Of a DNA stretch of 64,000 bases, positions 17,101 through 26,558 are shown in pieces. Numbering within the stretch: the stretch's first letter is position 1; each line of letters begins with the position of its first letter. The stretch is taken from NCBI GenBank assembly GCA_021849805.1, contig JAJZSL010000001.1, positions 200,596-264,595 on the forward strand. The letters are read 5' to 3'. The DNA is from a bacterium. GTDB lineage: Bacteria > Verrucomicrobiota > Verrucomicrobiia > Chthoniobacterales > UBA6821. Both the position numbers and the translations under genes were made by a program. The notes beneath the pieces are model-generated. The model was given only the letters and a program-made list of their open reading frames with translations, searched no databases and was not told the origin of the DNA.

Positions 17101-19750
17101 AGTCCATGGTGCTCGAGAACATAATCTCAAAAATATCACTCTTTCCATTCCAAGAGATCGGGTGGTTGTTATCACTGGTTTAAGCGGCTCTGGAAAATCA
17201 ACACTAGCCTTTGATATTTTGTTTGCAGAAGGACAGCGACGCTTTCTTGATAGTATGTCACCCTATGCGCGTCAGTTTGTCCAACAGCTTGAGAAACCTG
17301 ATGTTGATGAGATTAATGGACTGCCTCCCAGTGTGGCCATTGAACAGCGCATCACGCGTGGAGGAGGAAAGTCAACAGTGGCCACCGTAACGGAAATCCA
17401 TCAATTCCTCCGCCTTTTGTATGCTAAGCTTGGCGTTCAGTACTGCCCTGAGTGTCAAATACCAGTTGCCAAAAATTCTCTAACAGCTCTTGTTGACCAA
17501 GTAGAAAAACTCTTAGAGAAAGGACCAGTGCAGCTTTTGGCTCCTCTTGTACGTGGTAAAAAAGGACTTCATTCCGAAATTGCTCGTTGGGCTAGTTCCC
17601 AAGGTTTTACTGATTTACTTGTCGATAATGTCCTCGTTGCTGTAGAAAATTTTAAACCACTTCAACGATTTCAGGAGCATCATATTGACGTTCTGATTGC
17701 AACAATTACCAAAAATTCTAAAAAAGAACTTCTCAAGCATCTTCAGCGTGCTATCGAAGTTGGTAAAGGAATGGCCAAAGCGCGCCAAGAGCATTCATTA
17801 GGGAAAGGCAAAGAGAAACATGTTCTTCATCTTCTTAGTATGGAGATGAACTGTTCGGAGTGCGGTCGTTCCTTTGAGGAACTCGATCCGCGTCTCTTTT
17901 CTTTTAATTCACCACATGGTTGGTGTGAACATTGTCGTGGATTTGGAGAAGTTTGGACGGAAGCTACCAGTTCGCGTGAATTTGAGTCACAGTTAGAAGC
18001 TGAAATTGTTGAAGAAAAATCATTTGATCAATGTCCTGAAGGAGAAACTCATCCCTGCCCTCACTGCCATGGGCAGCGACTTAATCAAGTGGCCTCCAAT
18101 GTTCGTATTTATCATCTTTCTCTTCCAGAGCTTACAGCACGCTCGTCTGATGATGTGCTTGTAGAAATTAAAAGATGGAAGTTTCAAGGAAGAGAGCAAA
18201 TGATTGCTCGCGATATTATTCCCGAGGTCATTCAGCGATTGGAATTTCTATCACGTGTAGGACTCAATTACCTAGAGTTACATCGTTCTTCTAAAACACT
18301 GAGTGGAGGCGAATCCCAACGTATTCGTCTTGCCGCTCAACTTGGCTCTAATCTCAGAGGAGTTCTCTATGTGCTCGATGAGCCAACAATCGGACTTCAT
18401 CCCCGTGATAACACTCGTTTGCTCGAAGCATTAGAAGAATTAGCTGATCATGGAAATTCTTTAGTCATTGTTGAGCATGATGAGGAAACAATGCGTCGTG
18501 CCGATTGGATTATTGACTTAGGTCCTCAAGCGGGCTCTCGAGGTGGTACTATTGTGGCTCAAGGAAAAATTGAGGAAATTATGGCCACTCCAGCTTCTTT
18601 GACGGGACAGTTTCTCTCCCACCCTCCTCATCATCCACTACGTGGTCAGCGGCGCTCTCTGAGCGACGTTCCTCAGTGGCTTGAACTCAAGGGAGCTTCT
18701 AAGCATAATCTGAAGAATATTGATGTTGCTTTTCCACTACAGCGTTTGACAGCAATTACTGGGATTAGTGGTTCTGGTAAAAGCACGCTGCTGCGCAATG
18801 TTCTACTTCCAGCAGTGGAAGCAGCTCTAGCTCCTCATCGGAAAAAAACAGGAACTGAATCTTGGAGTTCACTGACAGGAGCTTCTTCACTTGCCCAAAT
18901 TATTGAGGTGGATCAATCCCCCATTGGGAAAACATCGCGTTCAACGCCGGCAACATATTTAAAAATTTTTGACACGATTCGTGCACTCTATGCAGAACTT
19001 CCACTTGCCCGCTTAAGAGGCTATAGTGCTGGTCGTTTTTCTTTCAATAATCATGGAGGTCGTTGTCAAAGTTGTGAAGGACAAGGAAAGATTAAAATGG
19101 AAATGAGTTTCTTGCCAACTTCCTTCATGCCTTGTGAAGATTGTGCTGGAACACGCTTTAATCGACAGACGCTCGAAGTCAAATACAATGGGAAGTCCAT
19201 TAGTGATGTTCTCTCCATGACCGTGGAGCAAGCATTAGAGTTTTTTGTAGCACATCCTAAGATTACTCGTCCCCTGGAGCTTCTCGTAGAAACGGGACTT
19301 GGCTATCTCCAGTTGGGACAACCAAGCCCTACCTTGAGTGGTGGTGAAGCTCAGCGTATCAAGCTAGTGACTCAATTGGCTCGTGGTGCTCATAGTACTC
19401 AGAAGCCTCGTTTCCGAACTAAAGGAACAACACTCTACATTTTAGAAGAACCAACAATAGGACTTCATGCTGCTGATGTAGCTTTACTTCTTGATGTTCT
19501 CCATCGATTGGTTGATGAAGGACATACTGTTATTGTTGTCGAGCATCATCTTGATCTCATTGCTGAAGCTGATTATATCATCGATATCGGTCCTGAAGCA
19601 GGCTCGCATGGAGGTGAACTTGTTGCTGCAGGAACTCCCGAAGAAATTGCAGAGCATAAAACCAGTCGGACAGCTCCTTTTCTCAAGGCGATTCTTCAGC
19701 CAGAGAATTCTCCCTCTTCTTCAAAGAACAAAAAGAAGAAAAAGAATTAA
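14132..19750 (+). CDS. uvrA: Excinuclease ABC subunit A, tandem double-length form
   Basis: The DNA damage-recognition ATPase of nucleotide excision repair, here 1872 residues: two complete UvrA units fused head to tail (about 1-960 and 985-1872). Four Walker A motifs lie near residues 34 (GPSGSGKS), 663, 1015 and 1543, and four signatures near 513, 853, 1390 and 1735. Cysteine pairs of zinc modules (CPHC, CPTC, CDRC, CPEC, CQSC) recur in both halves. The first signature is divergent ([11 protein letters not shown]) and the fourth Walker B reads LEEPT instead of LDEPT. Chlamydiae carry the same architecture, which supports a PVC origin. The start is GTG at 14132. The usual length is about 940 residues. 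Confidence 0.97.
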   Translation: MPASSRISLRGVRQNNLQGFDLDLPSQSLIVVTGPSGSGKSSLAFDTIYAEGQRRYVETFSPYTRQFLDRMDKPQVASIEGIPPAIAIEQNNNVRTTRSTVGTITEINDYLKLLMARASEAHCPQCAQKIQTESAESITKKVLKLFTEQQILIAFPVHTTLLHEEEFEENNIVDVDDFSKPAPIKKKIQPKERTPADFFHFLQEQGYLRVWIHKKIHRTDETPSLKELPPTVLVVQDRLEITKKNEGRINEAIETALRLGKDKISFILPQANKVHPFSAGWHCPHCDVNIRPPTPGLFSFNNPLGACPTCRGFGKVIGLDYNRVMPDRSLSIAGGVIKPFQSGQSRNSQRDLLRACAYHDINIYTPFEELSAKDQEFVIHGEKNADSSREELSGSASWYGIDGFFQWLERQSYKMPIRVFLSRYRSYKPCDSCHGARFQPETLNYRLPLKNPLTLPQIAALPINQLIPILKGFAPSEENPSTNMLCNQIISRLEYLEKVGLGYLSLDRPTRSLSGGEIARVNLTTCLGASLVNTLFVMDEPSVGLHPRDVTRLLNIMHSLRDKGNTLLVVEHEEAIMRSADHIVDLGPGRGSQGGQLIYSGPLSELAGSKDSLTASYLRGDRSIPVPTKRLKPKNWITLKGVTHHNLQKLDVKIPLGVLCCVSGVSGSGKSSLIRDVLYRNLTSVNPEESEVMGFCRSIKGGEQLSDVVMVDQSPLARTPRSTPALYLGVFDPIRDLFGLTKEAINAGLSPSAFSFNSGQGRCDRCAGLGYEKIEMQFLSDLFLRCPECDGRRYQQRVLNILYRGKSIHDILEMTAREAILFFQKEDQAKKIIPPLQLLTDVGLDYLKLGQPINLLSGGESQRLKLAARLGSQEPGNALLIFDEPTTGLHVDDIATLLKVFKRLVEEGNSLIVIEHHLDVIKSADWVIDIGPEAGREGGKLVAAGSPEEIAKEQASHTGRYLREVLENKKTLLLLEKKEQLADVASKAIEVHGAREHNLKNITLSIPRDRVVVITGLSGSGKSTLAFDILFAEGQRRFLDSMSPYARQFVQQLEKPDVDEINGLPPSVAIEQRITRGGGKSTVATVTEIHQFLRLLYAKLGVQYCPECQIPVAKNSLTALVDQVEKLLEKGPVQLLAPLVRGKKGLHSEIARWASSQGFTDLLVDNVLVAVENFKPLQRFQEHHIDVLIATITKNSKKELLKHLQRAIEVGKGMAKARQEHSLGKGKEKHVLHLLSMEMNCSECGRSFEELDPRLFSFNSPHGWCEHCRGFGEVWTEATSSREFESQLEAEIVEEKSFDQCPEGETHPCPHCHGQRLNQVASNVRIYHLSLPELTARSSDDVLVEIKRWKFQGREQMIARDIIPEVIQRLEFLSRVGLNYLELHRSSKTLSGGESQRIRLAAQLGSNLRGVLYVLDEPTIGLHPRDNTRLLEALEELADHGNSLVIVEHDEETMRRADWIIDLGPQAGSRGGTIVAQGKIEEIMATPASLTGQFLSHPPHHPLRGQRRSLSDVPQWLELKGASKHNLKNIDVAFPLQRLTAITGISGSGKSTLLRNVLLPAVEAALAPHRKKTGTESWSSLTGASSLAQIIEVDQSPIGKTSRSTPATYLKIFDTIRALYAELPLARLRGYSAGRFSFNNHGGRCQSCEGQGKIKMEMSFLPTSFMPCEDCAGTRFNRQTLEVKYNGKSISDVLSMTVEQALEFFVAHPKITRPLELLVETGLGYLQLGQPSPTLSGGEAQRIKLVTQLARGAHSTQKPRFRTKGTTLYILEEPTIGLHAADVALLLDVLHRLVDEGHTVIVVEHHLDLIAEADYIIDIGPEAGSHGGELVAAGTPEEIAEHKTSRTAPFLKAILQPENSPSSSKNKKKKKN

Positions 19751-19967
19751 GCTACTAGCGCACGCTTTTCTAGTTCGTACACGATCAGTAGTTTCTCCAA
19801 GCCCATGGAGTCTGATTTTCCTTAGAAGAATTGGCACTCGTCATCGATCATGGAATGATTTTTTAGAGTCTTCTCCTATCGTGTATTAAATTGAAGAGGT
19901 GGTGCTCCATCAGCTATAGTAAAAACTAATCTCCAAAATCTTCCTCCGCTGAGAATCACTATTTTCG

Positions 19968-21818
19968 ATGAATTTACCAAAAACTGTTTTTCCCTTTCTT
20001 CTCTATTTTGCCTCCAAGCAATGGATCAAAATCACTATTGCTATTTTCGCTTCTGCTTCTTGGGGAATTTATAGTGCGCTCTTTCCCTACTTGCTAAAGC
20101 AACTTATCAATACTTTAGGTTCTCTCCAACAAACACGTTTGCAGTGTGAGCATCAAGGTCTTCTTATGATCATCGAAATCCTTGGGGCATGGATCCTTGC
20201 TCATTTGTTCCATGTTGTCCAAGGATTTGTTTTTCGTGTGGATTGTTGTACGCGTTTTCGAGCTTCTATTCGTGAGGCGCTCTTTCACTATGTTCAAACC
20301 CACTCAACATCTTTCTTTGCAACTCATTTTTCTGGAACGATTGCTAATAAAATTTCCGATATTCCTAACAATTGTGAAATGCTCCTCACTACTATTTGTG
20401 TTCCCTTCACGACAGCATTGGTGATGTCCATTTCTATTTTTGTAAGCATGTGGGCAGCACATCCTATCTTTGCAGGACTTTTAGTTGTTTGGTTAGTACT
20501 TCACTTCATGATTGTTTTCTTTTTTTCAAGGAAATCCAATTTCCCTCTACAAGATCATGCAAACTGTGTAACAGAGCTTTCTGGAAGGATCGTCGATGTT
20601 TTTACTAATATACAAAATGTAAAGCTCTTTGCTCGGGAAAAGGAGGAAGTGCTTGCTTTCAGAAAGCTCCAAGAAGAAGAAATCAAAAAGTCTCATTACG
20701 CTCACACACAGTTAGAGTGGACTCAAGTAGCCTTTTCTATCAACCATACCTTCCTTATTGCCGGCATGCTTCTGCTACTTATGCAGGGCTGGCGATATCA
20801 TTGGGTCAGTCTTGGGGATTTTGCACAAATCATGATACAATCATTTTACTTATCAGGATGGATTTGGTTTGTGAGTGAACAAATCAATGACTTCATTAAA
20901 AAATTGGCAACAGTCAATGCTGCTCTCTCTCTGATTGAACAACCTCACGAGATCATTGATCGTCCCAAGGCTCGCTCGCTTTCTCTTACTGCTGGAGAAA
21001 TCTGTTTTAAAAATATTACCTTTTCGTATTCCAAAACTCGTCCTGTTTTCCAAAACTTTAGTGTCACCATTGCTCCTGGAGAGAAGGTCGGCCTTGTTGG
21101 GCACTCAGGAGCTGGTAAAACAACCTTCATGAATCTTCTCTTGCGCCTCTATGACTTGCAGGAAGGAGCAATTTTAATTGATGGAGTATCGATTGCAGAG
21201 GTCACCCAAGAATCATTACATAAAAATATTGCCGTTATTCCCCAAGAGGCTTCCCTCTTTCATCGTACGTTACTAGAGAATATTCGTTATGGACGTCCTG
21301 ACGCTACGGAGGAAGAAGTAATCATGGTCTCTAAGATGGCTCATTGTCACGAATTCATTGAACAGAGTGATGCAAAGTATCACTCGCTAGTCGGAGAGCG
21401 GGGTATCCGGCTCTCAGGAGGGGAACGTCAGCGTATCGCTATTGCACGAGCTTTGCTCAAGAATGCTCCGATTCTTCTTCTCGATGAAGCTACTTCCTCG
21501 CTCGATTCAGCAACGGAGCAAAAAATTCAAGAAAGCCTTGCACTAGTCATGAAGAATCGAACAACCATGGTGATTGCTCATCGACTCTCCACACTAGCTG
21601 CTATGGATCGGATTTTAGTTTTTGAGCATGGGAAGATTCTTGAAGATGGCAGTATTGAGGAGCTGCTCAAGAGAAATGGCTATTTTGCTTCTTTCTGGAA
21701 AAAACAACACGATGCATCTTGGAGGACTGAAACACTTCAAAAAGAGAAAAGCAGCGTAGAGAAGAATCTGGTGCGCGATGGCAGGTTCGAACTGCCGACC
21801 CCTACAGTGTCAGTGTAG
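19968..21818 (+). CDS. ABC transporter, fused permease/ATPase (MsbA-like exporter)
   Basis: A 616-residue half-transporter. The N-terminal membrane domain (about residues 1-320) has roughly six hydrophobic segments. The C-terminal ATPase has Walker A GHSGAGKTTF, Q-loop PQEASLF, signature RLSGGERQRIAIARALL, Walker B ILLLDEATSSLD and the switch histidine in IAHRLST. The family exports lipids, peptides or drugs as homodimers or heterodimers; the substrate here is unknown. The last 16 or so residues (VRDGRFELPTPTVSV) are antisense to the tRNA-Val gene, and the stop codon lies inside that gene. The functional ATPase domain ends well before this. It stands alone after uvrA. Confidence 0.93.
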   Translation: MNLPKTVFPFLLYFASKQWIKITIAIFASASWGIYSALFPYLLKQLINTLGSLQQTRLQCEHQGLLMIIEILGAWILAHLFHVVQGFVFRVDCCTRFRASIREALFHYVQTHSTSFFATHFSGTIANKISDIPNNCEMLLTTICVPFTTALVMSISIFVSMWAAHPIFAGLLVVWLVLHFMIVFFFSRKSNFPLQDHANCVTELSGRIVDVFTNIQNVKLFAREKEEVLAFRKLQEEEIKKSHYAHTQLEWTQVAFSINHTFLIAGMLLLLMQGWRYHWVSLGDFAQIMIQSFYLSGWIWFVSEQINDFIKKLATVNAALSLIEQPHEIIDRPKARSLSLTAGEICFKNITFSYSKTRPVFQNFSVTIAPGEKVGLVGHSGAGKTTFMNLLLRLYDLQEGAILIDGVSIAEVTQESLHKNIAVIPQEASLFHRTLLENIRYGRPDATEEEVIMVSKMAHCHEFIEQSDAKYHSLVGERGIRLSGGERQRIAIARALLKNAPILLLDEATSSLDSATEQKIQESLALVMKNRTTMVIAHRLSTLAAMDRILVFEHGKILEDGSIEELLKRNGYFASFWKKQHDASWRTETLQKEKSSVEKNLVRDGRFELPTPTVSV

Positions 21819-21843
21819 TGCTCTACCGCTGAGCTAACCGCGC
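21769..21843 (-). tRNA. tRNA-Val (anticodon GAC)
   Basis: A 75-base cloverleaf on the minus strand: acceptor GCGCGGT / ATCGCGC, D arm GCTC...GAGC, anticodon stem CTACA/TGTAG with loop CTGACAC (anticodon GAC), T arm GGCAG-TTCGAAC-CTGCC, and encoded ACCA at the 3' end. All stems pair. Its 3' half overlaps the end of the ABC exporter gene on the plus strand by 50 bases. Confidence 0.97.
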
Positions 21844-22114
21844 CCACAAAAAAAGGCTCAAAAGAGTAGGAGAGAGTAACGAGCCAATAGAGGGGAATCA
21901 ATCTTTTTTTAGTCGCTGCTAGCAGTTATAACCAGCACTGAGAATCTCAGGAGTGACGCTGTGTGAAGTTGGTAACAAGAGTGAGAGTGATGAGGAAATT
22001 TTACTTTTATGATATAAATTTTTTTATTGCTCTATCTGGGCGCGGCTTATTGAATACCCCCTCTGCAGAATCGACTATTCAATCCATGACTCTATTCGCA
22101 TAACACTCAACTCA

Positions 22115-23776
22115 ATGAATTTTATGAGTGATCCGACTTTAGGGCTTTCACAACCTATTTCTTCTACTCAGCCGCAAGAAACTTCAACAAGCCCCCCCTC
22201 CTCAAGTTGGAGCAAAGGAATTTTTTCTTGGATTGGGTCACTTTTCTGCTGCTTTAAATTTAGTAGTAAAAAAACTACTGACTCTATGGCTGAAGCTACT
22301 CCTACTGCGTCAGGAAATCGCTCCTCGCTTCAGCCTGACAGTAATGGTCGTCCTAGCGTGAAAGCTAGCTGGAGTTTGACCAGTTTTTACAACTGGGCAA
22401 TGGGTATTAGCTACTGTAGAACAAACAATTCAGGAAAAATTAAAGCTACTACTGCATCAGATGAAGAAGTTTCACTTGCAGCTTCTGGAAATTATCGCCT
22501 TGGTGATCAGAAAACTTTAGCGAAGATCAATCAATTCTTGCGAACTGAAACTCAAGAAAATAGTGCATCAACAGAGATAGATAGCACTCGAGGCTGTTTA
22601 ATTATTAGAGAGAAAAAAAAAGATGCTCTAGCCTCTCCTGCAGCTTTAGATTCGAGCAAAAAAGAAAAGTTCATCAACAGCATGAACTCCATCTTTCATC
22701 AAGGCATAGTAGCCTCGATTCCTCACGTATTTGATGATGCTCCCGAAGGATCTCTTTTTCTACCATCAGCTCAAAATGTTGATGTAGAATATGAAATAAA
22801 CATTCAAGAAAAAACTGCTCAATTCACACTGACCCTGGAGTCTCATCGAGATAATATTAAAACTCTCCACGTTGCTGGGAAAAGTACCCCTTTAAGTTTT
22901 GAGGGATTAACTCAAAACCCAGGCCCAGGCCCAGGCTTTGGAAAAACAACAATGAGGATCTCTGCAACACTCAACGAAGATGGCTCCTTCGATAAGAGTA
23001 ACCTCACCTGTAGCTCGCTGGAAGGGAGCTGGCAGCTTGGATCTCGGAGTCCTCAGACTGTAACAATCCCTACAGTGCCATTACCAGCGGAAAGGTCTCA
23101 ACAAATTTCTATTGCTAAAGAAGGGATCGATATTCTTGAAGGAGAAGAACTGAACCAAGCGAATCAAGAAATCAAAAACGGATATTCTTCTAGCACAGGT
23201 CAATTTGAAGACGATGTTCAGCGAGGCTTTCTTCATCGAGGCTATGGTAAGCTTAGTGAGAGTGCAGAAGAGTATGTTCAACAGCTTGCAGAAGCAATTG
23301 AAGTTGTTGATGGCGTGAAAAGAACAAGATTAATCAACGATTTGAAGACTTATTGTCATCAAGGGATCTTTGCAGTTCTCCCTAAAATGAAACCAACAAG
23401 TGCCTTGCTTTTGGTCCAAGAAGGGAAGGAGGTTGAAACGACATTTACTTACAAATATGAAGATTCTCAGATTGCTCAAGGGAGAGAAGGTACTGTTTCC
23501 CATGAAGGTGAGTATCCTCATGGAAGAATTGTTCTAGAAGTTGAGCGGAAGGTTCTCTCATCAGGCAGCTCACCTCGATGGATAAAGGAGAAGAATCAGA
23601 GTCCGCAAATTTTAGATAGTACTGGGAAGAATATCACTGGCGCTACTTATATGAAACTCTATTTGAGAATCAATGAGGAGGGAGGTGTCGCAACAAGAAG
23701 TTCGCAAAACGGTCAGAATAAGAGTGGGCTTGATGCCACGATTGTCCGTGTAGAGAATCGCTGGAAGATAGATTGA
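22115..23776 (+). CDS. Orphan protein with two tandem copies of an unknown domain
   Basis: A 553-residue protein I cannot assign. The first 90 residues are Ser/Pro/Thr-rich with two short hydrophobic, cysteine-containing stretches (FSWIGSLFCCF and FYNWAMGISYC). The rest seems to hold one domain twice. Copy one contains KFINSMNSIFHQGIVASIP (His near residue 195), a beta-rich section, and TTMRISATLNEDGSF ending LEGSWQL. Copy two contains RLINDLKTYCHQGIFAVLP (His near residue 415), a beta-rich section, and MKLYLRINEEGGV ending VENRWKI. The copies are about 220 residues apart and strongly diverged. There is no classical signal peptide. It is convergent with another orphan gene. Possibly a secreted or host-directed factor, but that is inference. 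An alternative start is at 22124. Confidence 0.75.
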   Translation: MNFMSDPTLGLSQPISSTQPQETSTSPPSSSWSKGIFSWIGSLFCCFKFSSKKTTDSMAEATPTASGNRSSLQPDSNGRPSVKASWSLTSFYNWAMGISYCRTNNSGKIKATTASDEEVSLAASGNYRLGDQKTLAKINQFLRTETQENSASTEIDSTRGCLIIREKKKDALASPAALDSSKKEKFINSMNSIFHQGIVASIPHVFDDAPEGSLFLPSAQNVDVEYEINIQEKTAQFTLTLESHRDNIKTLHVAGKSTPLSFEGLTQNPGPGPGFGKTTMRISATLNEDGSFDKSNLTCSSLEGSWQLGSRSPQTVTIPTVPLPAERSQQISIAKEGIDILEGEELNQANQEIKNGYSSSTGQFEDDVQRGFLHRGYGKLSESAEEYVQQLAEAIEVVDGVKRTRLINDLKTYCHQGIFAVLPKMKPTSALLLVQEGKEVETTFTYKYEDSQIAQGREGTVSHEGEYPHGRIVLEVERKVLSSGSSPRWIKEKNQSPQILDSTGKNITGATYMKLYLRINEEGGVATRSSQNGQNKSGLDATIVRVENRWKID

Positions 23777-23827
23777 GATCTTTTTATTTTTTAAAAAAAA
23801 TATGGGGACATTGTCCTCTCGTGGCTT

Positions 23828-25006
23828 CTAGAGAGCACGTCTTCCTACTGGTATCCAGTTATTACTCTGACGTTGAAATTCTTGAGCGGCACTAGCTAAA
23901 TTTTCGGAGGTATCAGCTAAGTGAGTTATTGCATAGATGGGAGCTCCTGCCATAATTCCAAACCAAAGTGCACCTGCTCCAGCTCCCAGGACCATACCTC
24001 CTAGAAGAACTCCAAGTCCTTTGGCAAATCCCAATGTGATTAAAGGTGCACTTCCAAGATGAGGTGCTAGAGGTGCATGAAAGAGAGGGGTCCCTCCTCC
24101 AACAATAGTACCAGCAGTAGCACCTATTCCAGCAAATGGTGGTGGCATTTGTTGACGCAATAGATTCCTCCCTTCAGAGGTAAGAAGAGAAGAAGATTGA
24201 GAGCTCATTCCAAGAGCTAACGTCGATGCTATACATGGAATAGTAAAGATCATCGCAGCAGCCAAATGAGGAATGCCTAGTGGAACTGTCGCAACAACTC
24301 CTGTAAGTGCAGCAGGAAGAGTTATTGATGCTAGTCCAGTCATCGTATGAGCAATGGCACGGCACAAGTGCTCTTCTGGAGACTCGGTTTCTTGAGCGGT
24401 GAGTGGCGATAGAGTATTTTCTTCACAAGCTCTGTTTATAAATGACTCTGGATTTTCATTGATGCTCTCAGTAACCTGAGAAACTAATTGATGGAGGGAA
24501 CTTAAAATTCTCCTTACCTCAAGCGGAGTGAGAGGAAGACGAGGATTATTATTGATGGGAGGATTCAGAGAATTCAGTGCATTATTTCCATAAAATTGAA
24601 TGCAGTTGATGATAAAACTTTGCTTGGCTCTTGCATGAGCTTCTATTGAGTCACTAGAAGAGGGTTGAAGATAAATATTATTCTCATGATCTATTGAAAA
24701 ATAGCATTCTTCTTCGTTCTCTTTTTCTGTAGCTTGCTGGCTCTTTTCTGCAAAAACATTCAAAATTTTTCTTGCTGCAATGACATGCTCACCAATCACG
24801 TTCAATTCCGCTAATGCTCGAGTTTCTAGGAGAGCATTTCTTTGGGAAGAAGATGAAGCAATAGGAGAGAAATGGGAAGCAGCTGAAGCTCTAGCAACAT
24901 CATGGCTTTGTAATTCAGGGTGTGGCCGTGAAGGTCGATGATCAATCAATTCTCGTTCTTCTAGAGGAAAAGACTCTCTTGCTGTTGAAGTTGAAGTAGG
25001 GTTCAT
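23828..25006 (-). CDS. Orphan protein with two hydrophobic lobes near the C-terminus
   Basis: A 392-residue protein of unknown function. Residues 1-60 are Ser/Pro/Arg-rich; residues 60-210 are soluble and mainly helical; then come two long hydrophobic, Gly/Ala-rich regions (about 214-270 and 285-365) separated by a short polar loop, and a short polar tail. No N-terminal signal is seen. Paired hydrophobic lobes without a signal peptide recall inclusion-membrane proteins and other type III-secreted membrane effectors of chlamydiae, but no sequence similarity is claimed. It faces the duplicated orphan at 22115 with 51 bases between the stop codons, and is divergent from cca. Confidence 0.7.
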   Translation of the reverse strand: MNPTSTSTARESFPLEERELIDHRPSRPHPELQSHDVARASAASHFSPIASSSSQRNALLETRALAELNVIGEHVIAARKILNVFAEKSQQATEKENEEECYFSIDHENNIYLQPSSSDSIEAHARAKQSFIINCIQFYGNNALNSLNPPINNNPRLPLTPLEVRRILSSLHQLVSQVTESINENPESFINRACEENTLSPLTAQETESPEEHLCRAIAHTMTGLASITLPAALTGVVATVPLGIPHLAAAMIFTIPCIASTLALGMSSQSSSLLTSEGRNLLRQQMPPPFAGIGATAGTIVGGGTPLFHAPLAPHLGSAPLITLGFAKGLGVLLGGMVLGAGAGALWFGIMAGAPIYAITHLADTSENLASAAQEFQRQSNNWIPVGRRAL

Positions 25007-25136
25007 GAATTTATTGTTGCGTAGATTGATGAGAGAGAAAAATTTGTCAATTTTATAAAACTTTATTTGTACCGGTTTTAGAAATCAGTGTAAAATTTTT
25101 CAGTTAAAAAGCTAAATGTGACATGAAGTTCTTGTT

Positions 25137-26558
25137 GTGAATCTTTTTTCTACGGCCTCTCACCTCCTTGAAAAACTTCGTGCCGCAGGTCATACGGCCT
25201 ATTTTGCAGGAGGCTGTGTTCGTGATATGCTCTTAGGAAGAGCTTTTCATGATATTGATATCGCAACTAGTGCCCTTCCCCAGCAGATTGAAAAACTCTT
25301 CTCTCGTACCCTCCCCATTGGAGCACAATTTGGAGTAATGCTTGTTTTAGAGCAACAACATCAAATTCAAGTGGCCACTTTTCGACATGATGGTCGCTAT
25401 GAAGATGGCAGACATCCGACGAAAGTTGCTTTTAGTACTCCCCAAGAAGATGCCAAGCGCCGTGATTTTACAATCAATGGACTTTTTTATGATCCAAAGA
25501 CTCAGGAAGTTTTTGACTATGTTGATGGTCAAGCGGACCTTTCTCATGGAATCATCAGAGCTATTGGAAATTCAAGAAAACGATTTCTTGAAGATAAACT
25601 ACGTCTCTTGCGTGCGATTCGCTTTGCAACAGTCCTAGAGTTCGAGATCGAAGAAAATACTTGGAAGAGTCTCTGCCAGCTAGCTCCCCAGATTCATTCT
25701 ATTAGTGAAGAGCGAATTCGTGATGAATTGCAGAAAATTCTCCTTAGTCCTCATCGTCTGCGTGGTTTTGATCTCCTTGATCAAAGTGGCCTGCTGAAAG
25801 CTATTCTTCCAGAAATAGAGAATCTCAAAGGGTGCGAGCAACCACCAGAGTTTCACCCAGAAGGTGATGTTTTTCTCCACACGCGCCTGATGCTCTCTAT
25901 GCTTCCAGAAGAATCCTCTCTTCCATTGGTTCTCTCTGTACTTTTTCATGATATTGGTAAGCCAGCAACACGGAGAGTTGATGCTCATGGTCATATGCGC
26001 TTCTATGCGCATGATCAAGTCGGTGCAAAAATCACAGAGAAAATTTTACAACGACTCCGTTTTCCTAATAAAATCATCGAAGCTGTGATTCCTGCTGTTC
26101 GTCTCCATATGAGTTTTAAGGATGTGCCCCAGATGCGTCTCTCAACGTTGCGACGGATGATGGCTCGTCCTACATTTGAAGATGAGTTAGAACTACACCG
26201 TGTTGATTGTGCTTCTAGTCATGGGATTCTTGAAAATTATTATTTTCTTCTTCAAAAAAGGAAAGAATTCTCAACACACCTCCTCCTGCCTCCCCCACTC
26301 CTTACTGGCCAAGATTTAATTGAGTTAGGAATGAAACCTGGTCCGCAGTTTGGAGAAATTTTACAATCAATTCGTGATGCTCAATTAGAAGGAATCATCA
26401 TGAGTAAGAAAGAAGCTCTAGAACGCGTCCTTTATCTGAATAATCGTGCTATGAATCCTGGTGAGCAAAGAAAATTAACGAACACTCATTCTTCAAAAAA
26501 AGAACTCCCACTCATGAATAAGCATTCTCTTTTTCTCAATCAAATAAGAAACTTATGA
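25137..26558 (+). CDS. CCA tRNA nucleotidyltransferase / poly(A) polymerase family with HD domain
   Basis: A 473-residue class II nucleotidyltransferase. The head has AYFAGGCVRDMLLGRAFHDIDIAT with the metal-binding Asp-x-Asp, then FRHDGRYEDGRHP, RRDFTINGLFYDP and the RNA-binding stretch DKLRLLRAIRFA. A HD phosphohydrolase domain follows (LFHDIGKPATRR). The enzyme adds or repairs the CCA end of tRNAs, or polyadenylates RNA; the HD domain favours a CCA-adding enzyme that can also remove phosphates. It makes sense here because the tRNA-Arg gene at 51996 has no encoded CCA. The start is GTG at 25137. It overlaps nadK by four bases. Confidence 0.92.
   Translation: MNLFSTASHLLEKLRAAGHTAYFAGGCVRDMLLGRAFHDIDIATSALPQQIEKLFSRTLPIGAQFGVMLVLEQQHQIQVATFRHDGRYEDGRHPTKVAFSTPQEDAKRRDFTINGLFYDPKTQEVFDYVDGQADLSHGIIRAIGNSRKRFLEDKLRLLRAIRFATVLEFEIEENTWKSLCQLAPQIHSISEERIRDELQKILLSPHRLRGFDLLDQSGLLKAILPEIENLKGCEQPPEFHPEGDVFLHTRLMLSMLPEESSLPLVLSVLFHDIGKPATRRVDAHGHMRFYAHDQVGAKITEKILQRLRFPNKIIEAVIPAVRLHMSFKDVPQMRLSTLRRMMARPTFEDELELHRVDCASSHGILENYYFLLQKRKEFSTHLLLPPPLLTGQDLIELGMKPGPQFGEILQSIRDAQLEGIIMSKKEALERVLYLNNRAMNPGEQRKLTNTHSSKKELPLMNKHSLFLNQIRNL

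Noticed and set aside
19491-19889. 132-codon plus-strand frame across the uvrA 3' end
   Set aside because: Most of it lies inside uvrA in another frame; it has no recognisable motifs and no ribosome site.
23776-23830. Weak hairpin GGGGAC/GTCCTC between the two convergent orphan genes, considered as a bidirectional terminator
   Set aside because: The stem has a G-T pair and a three-base loop, and no T-tract follows it on the plus strand; too weak to annotate.
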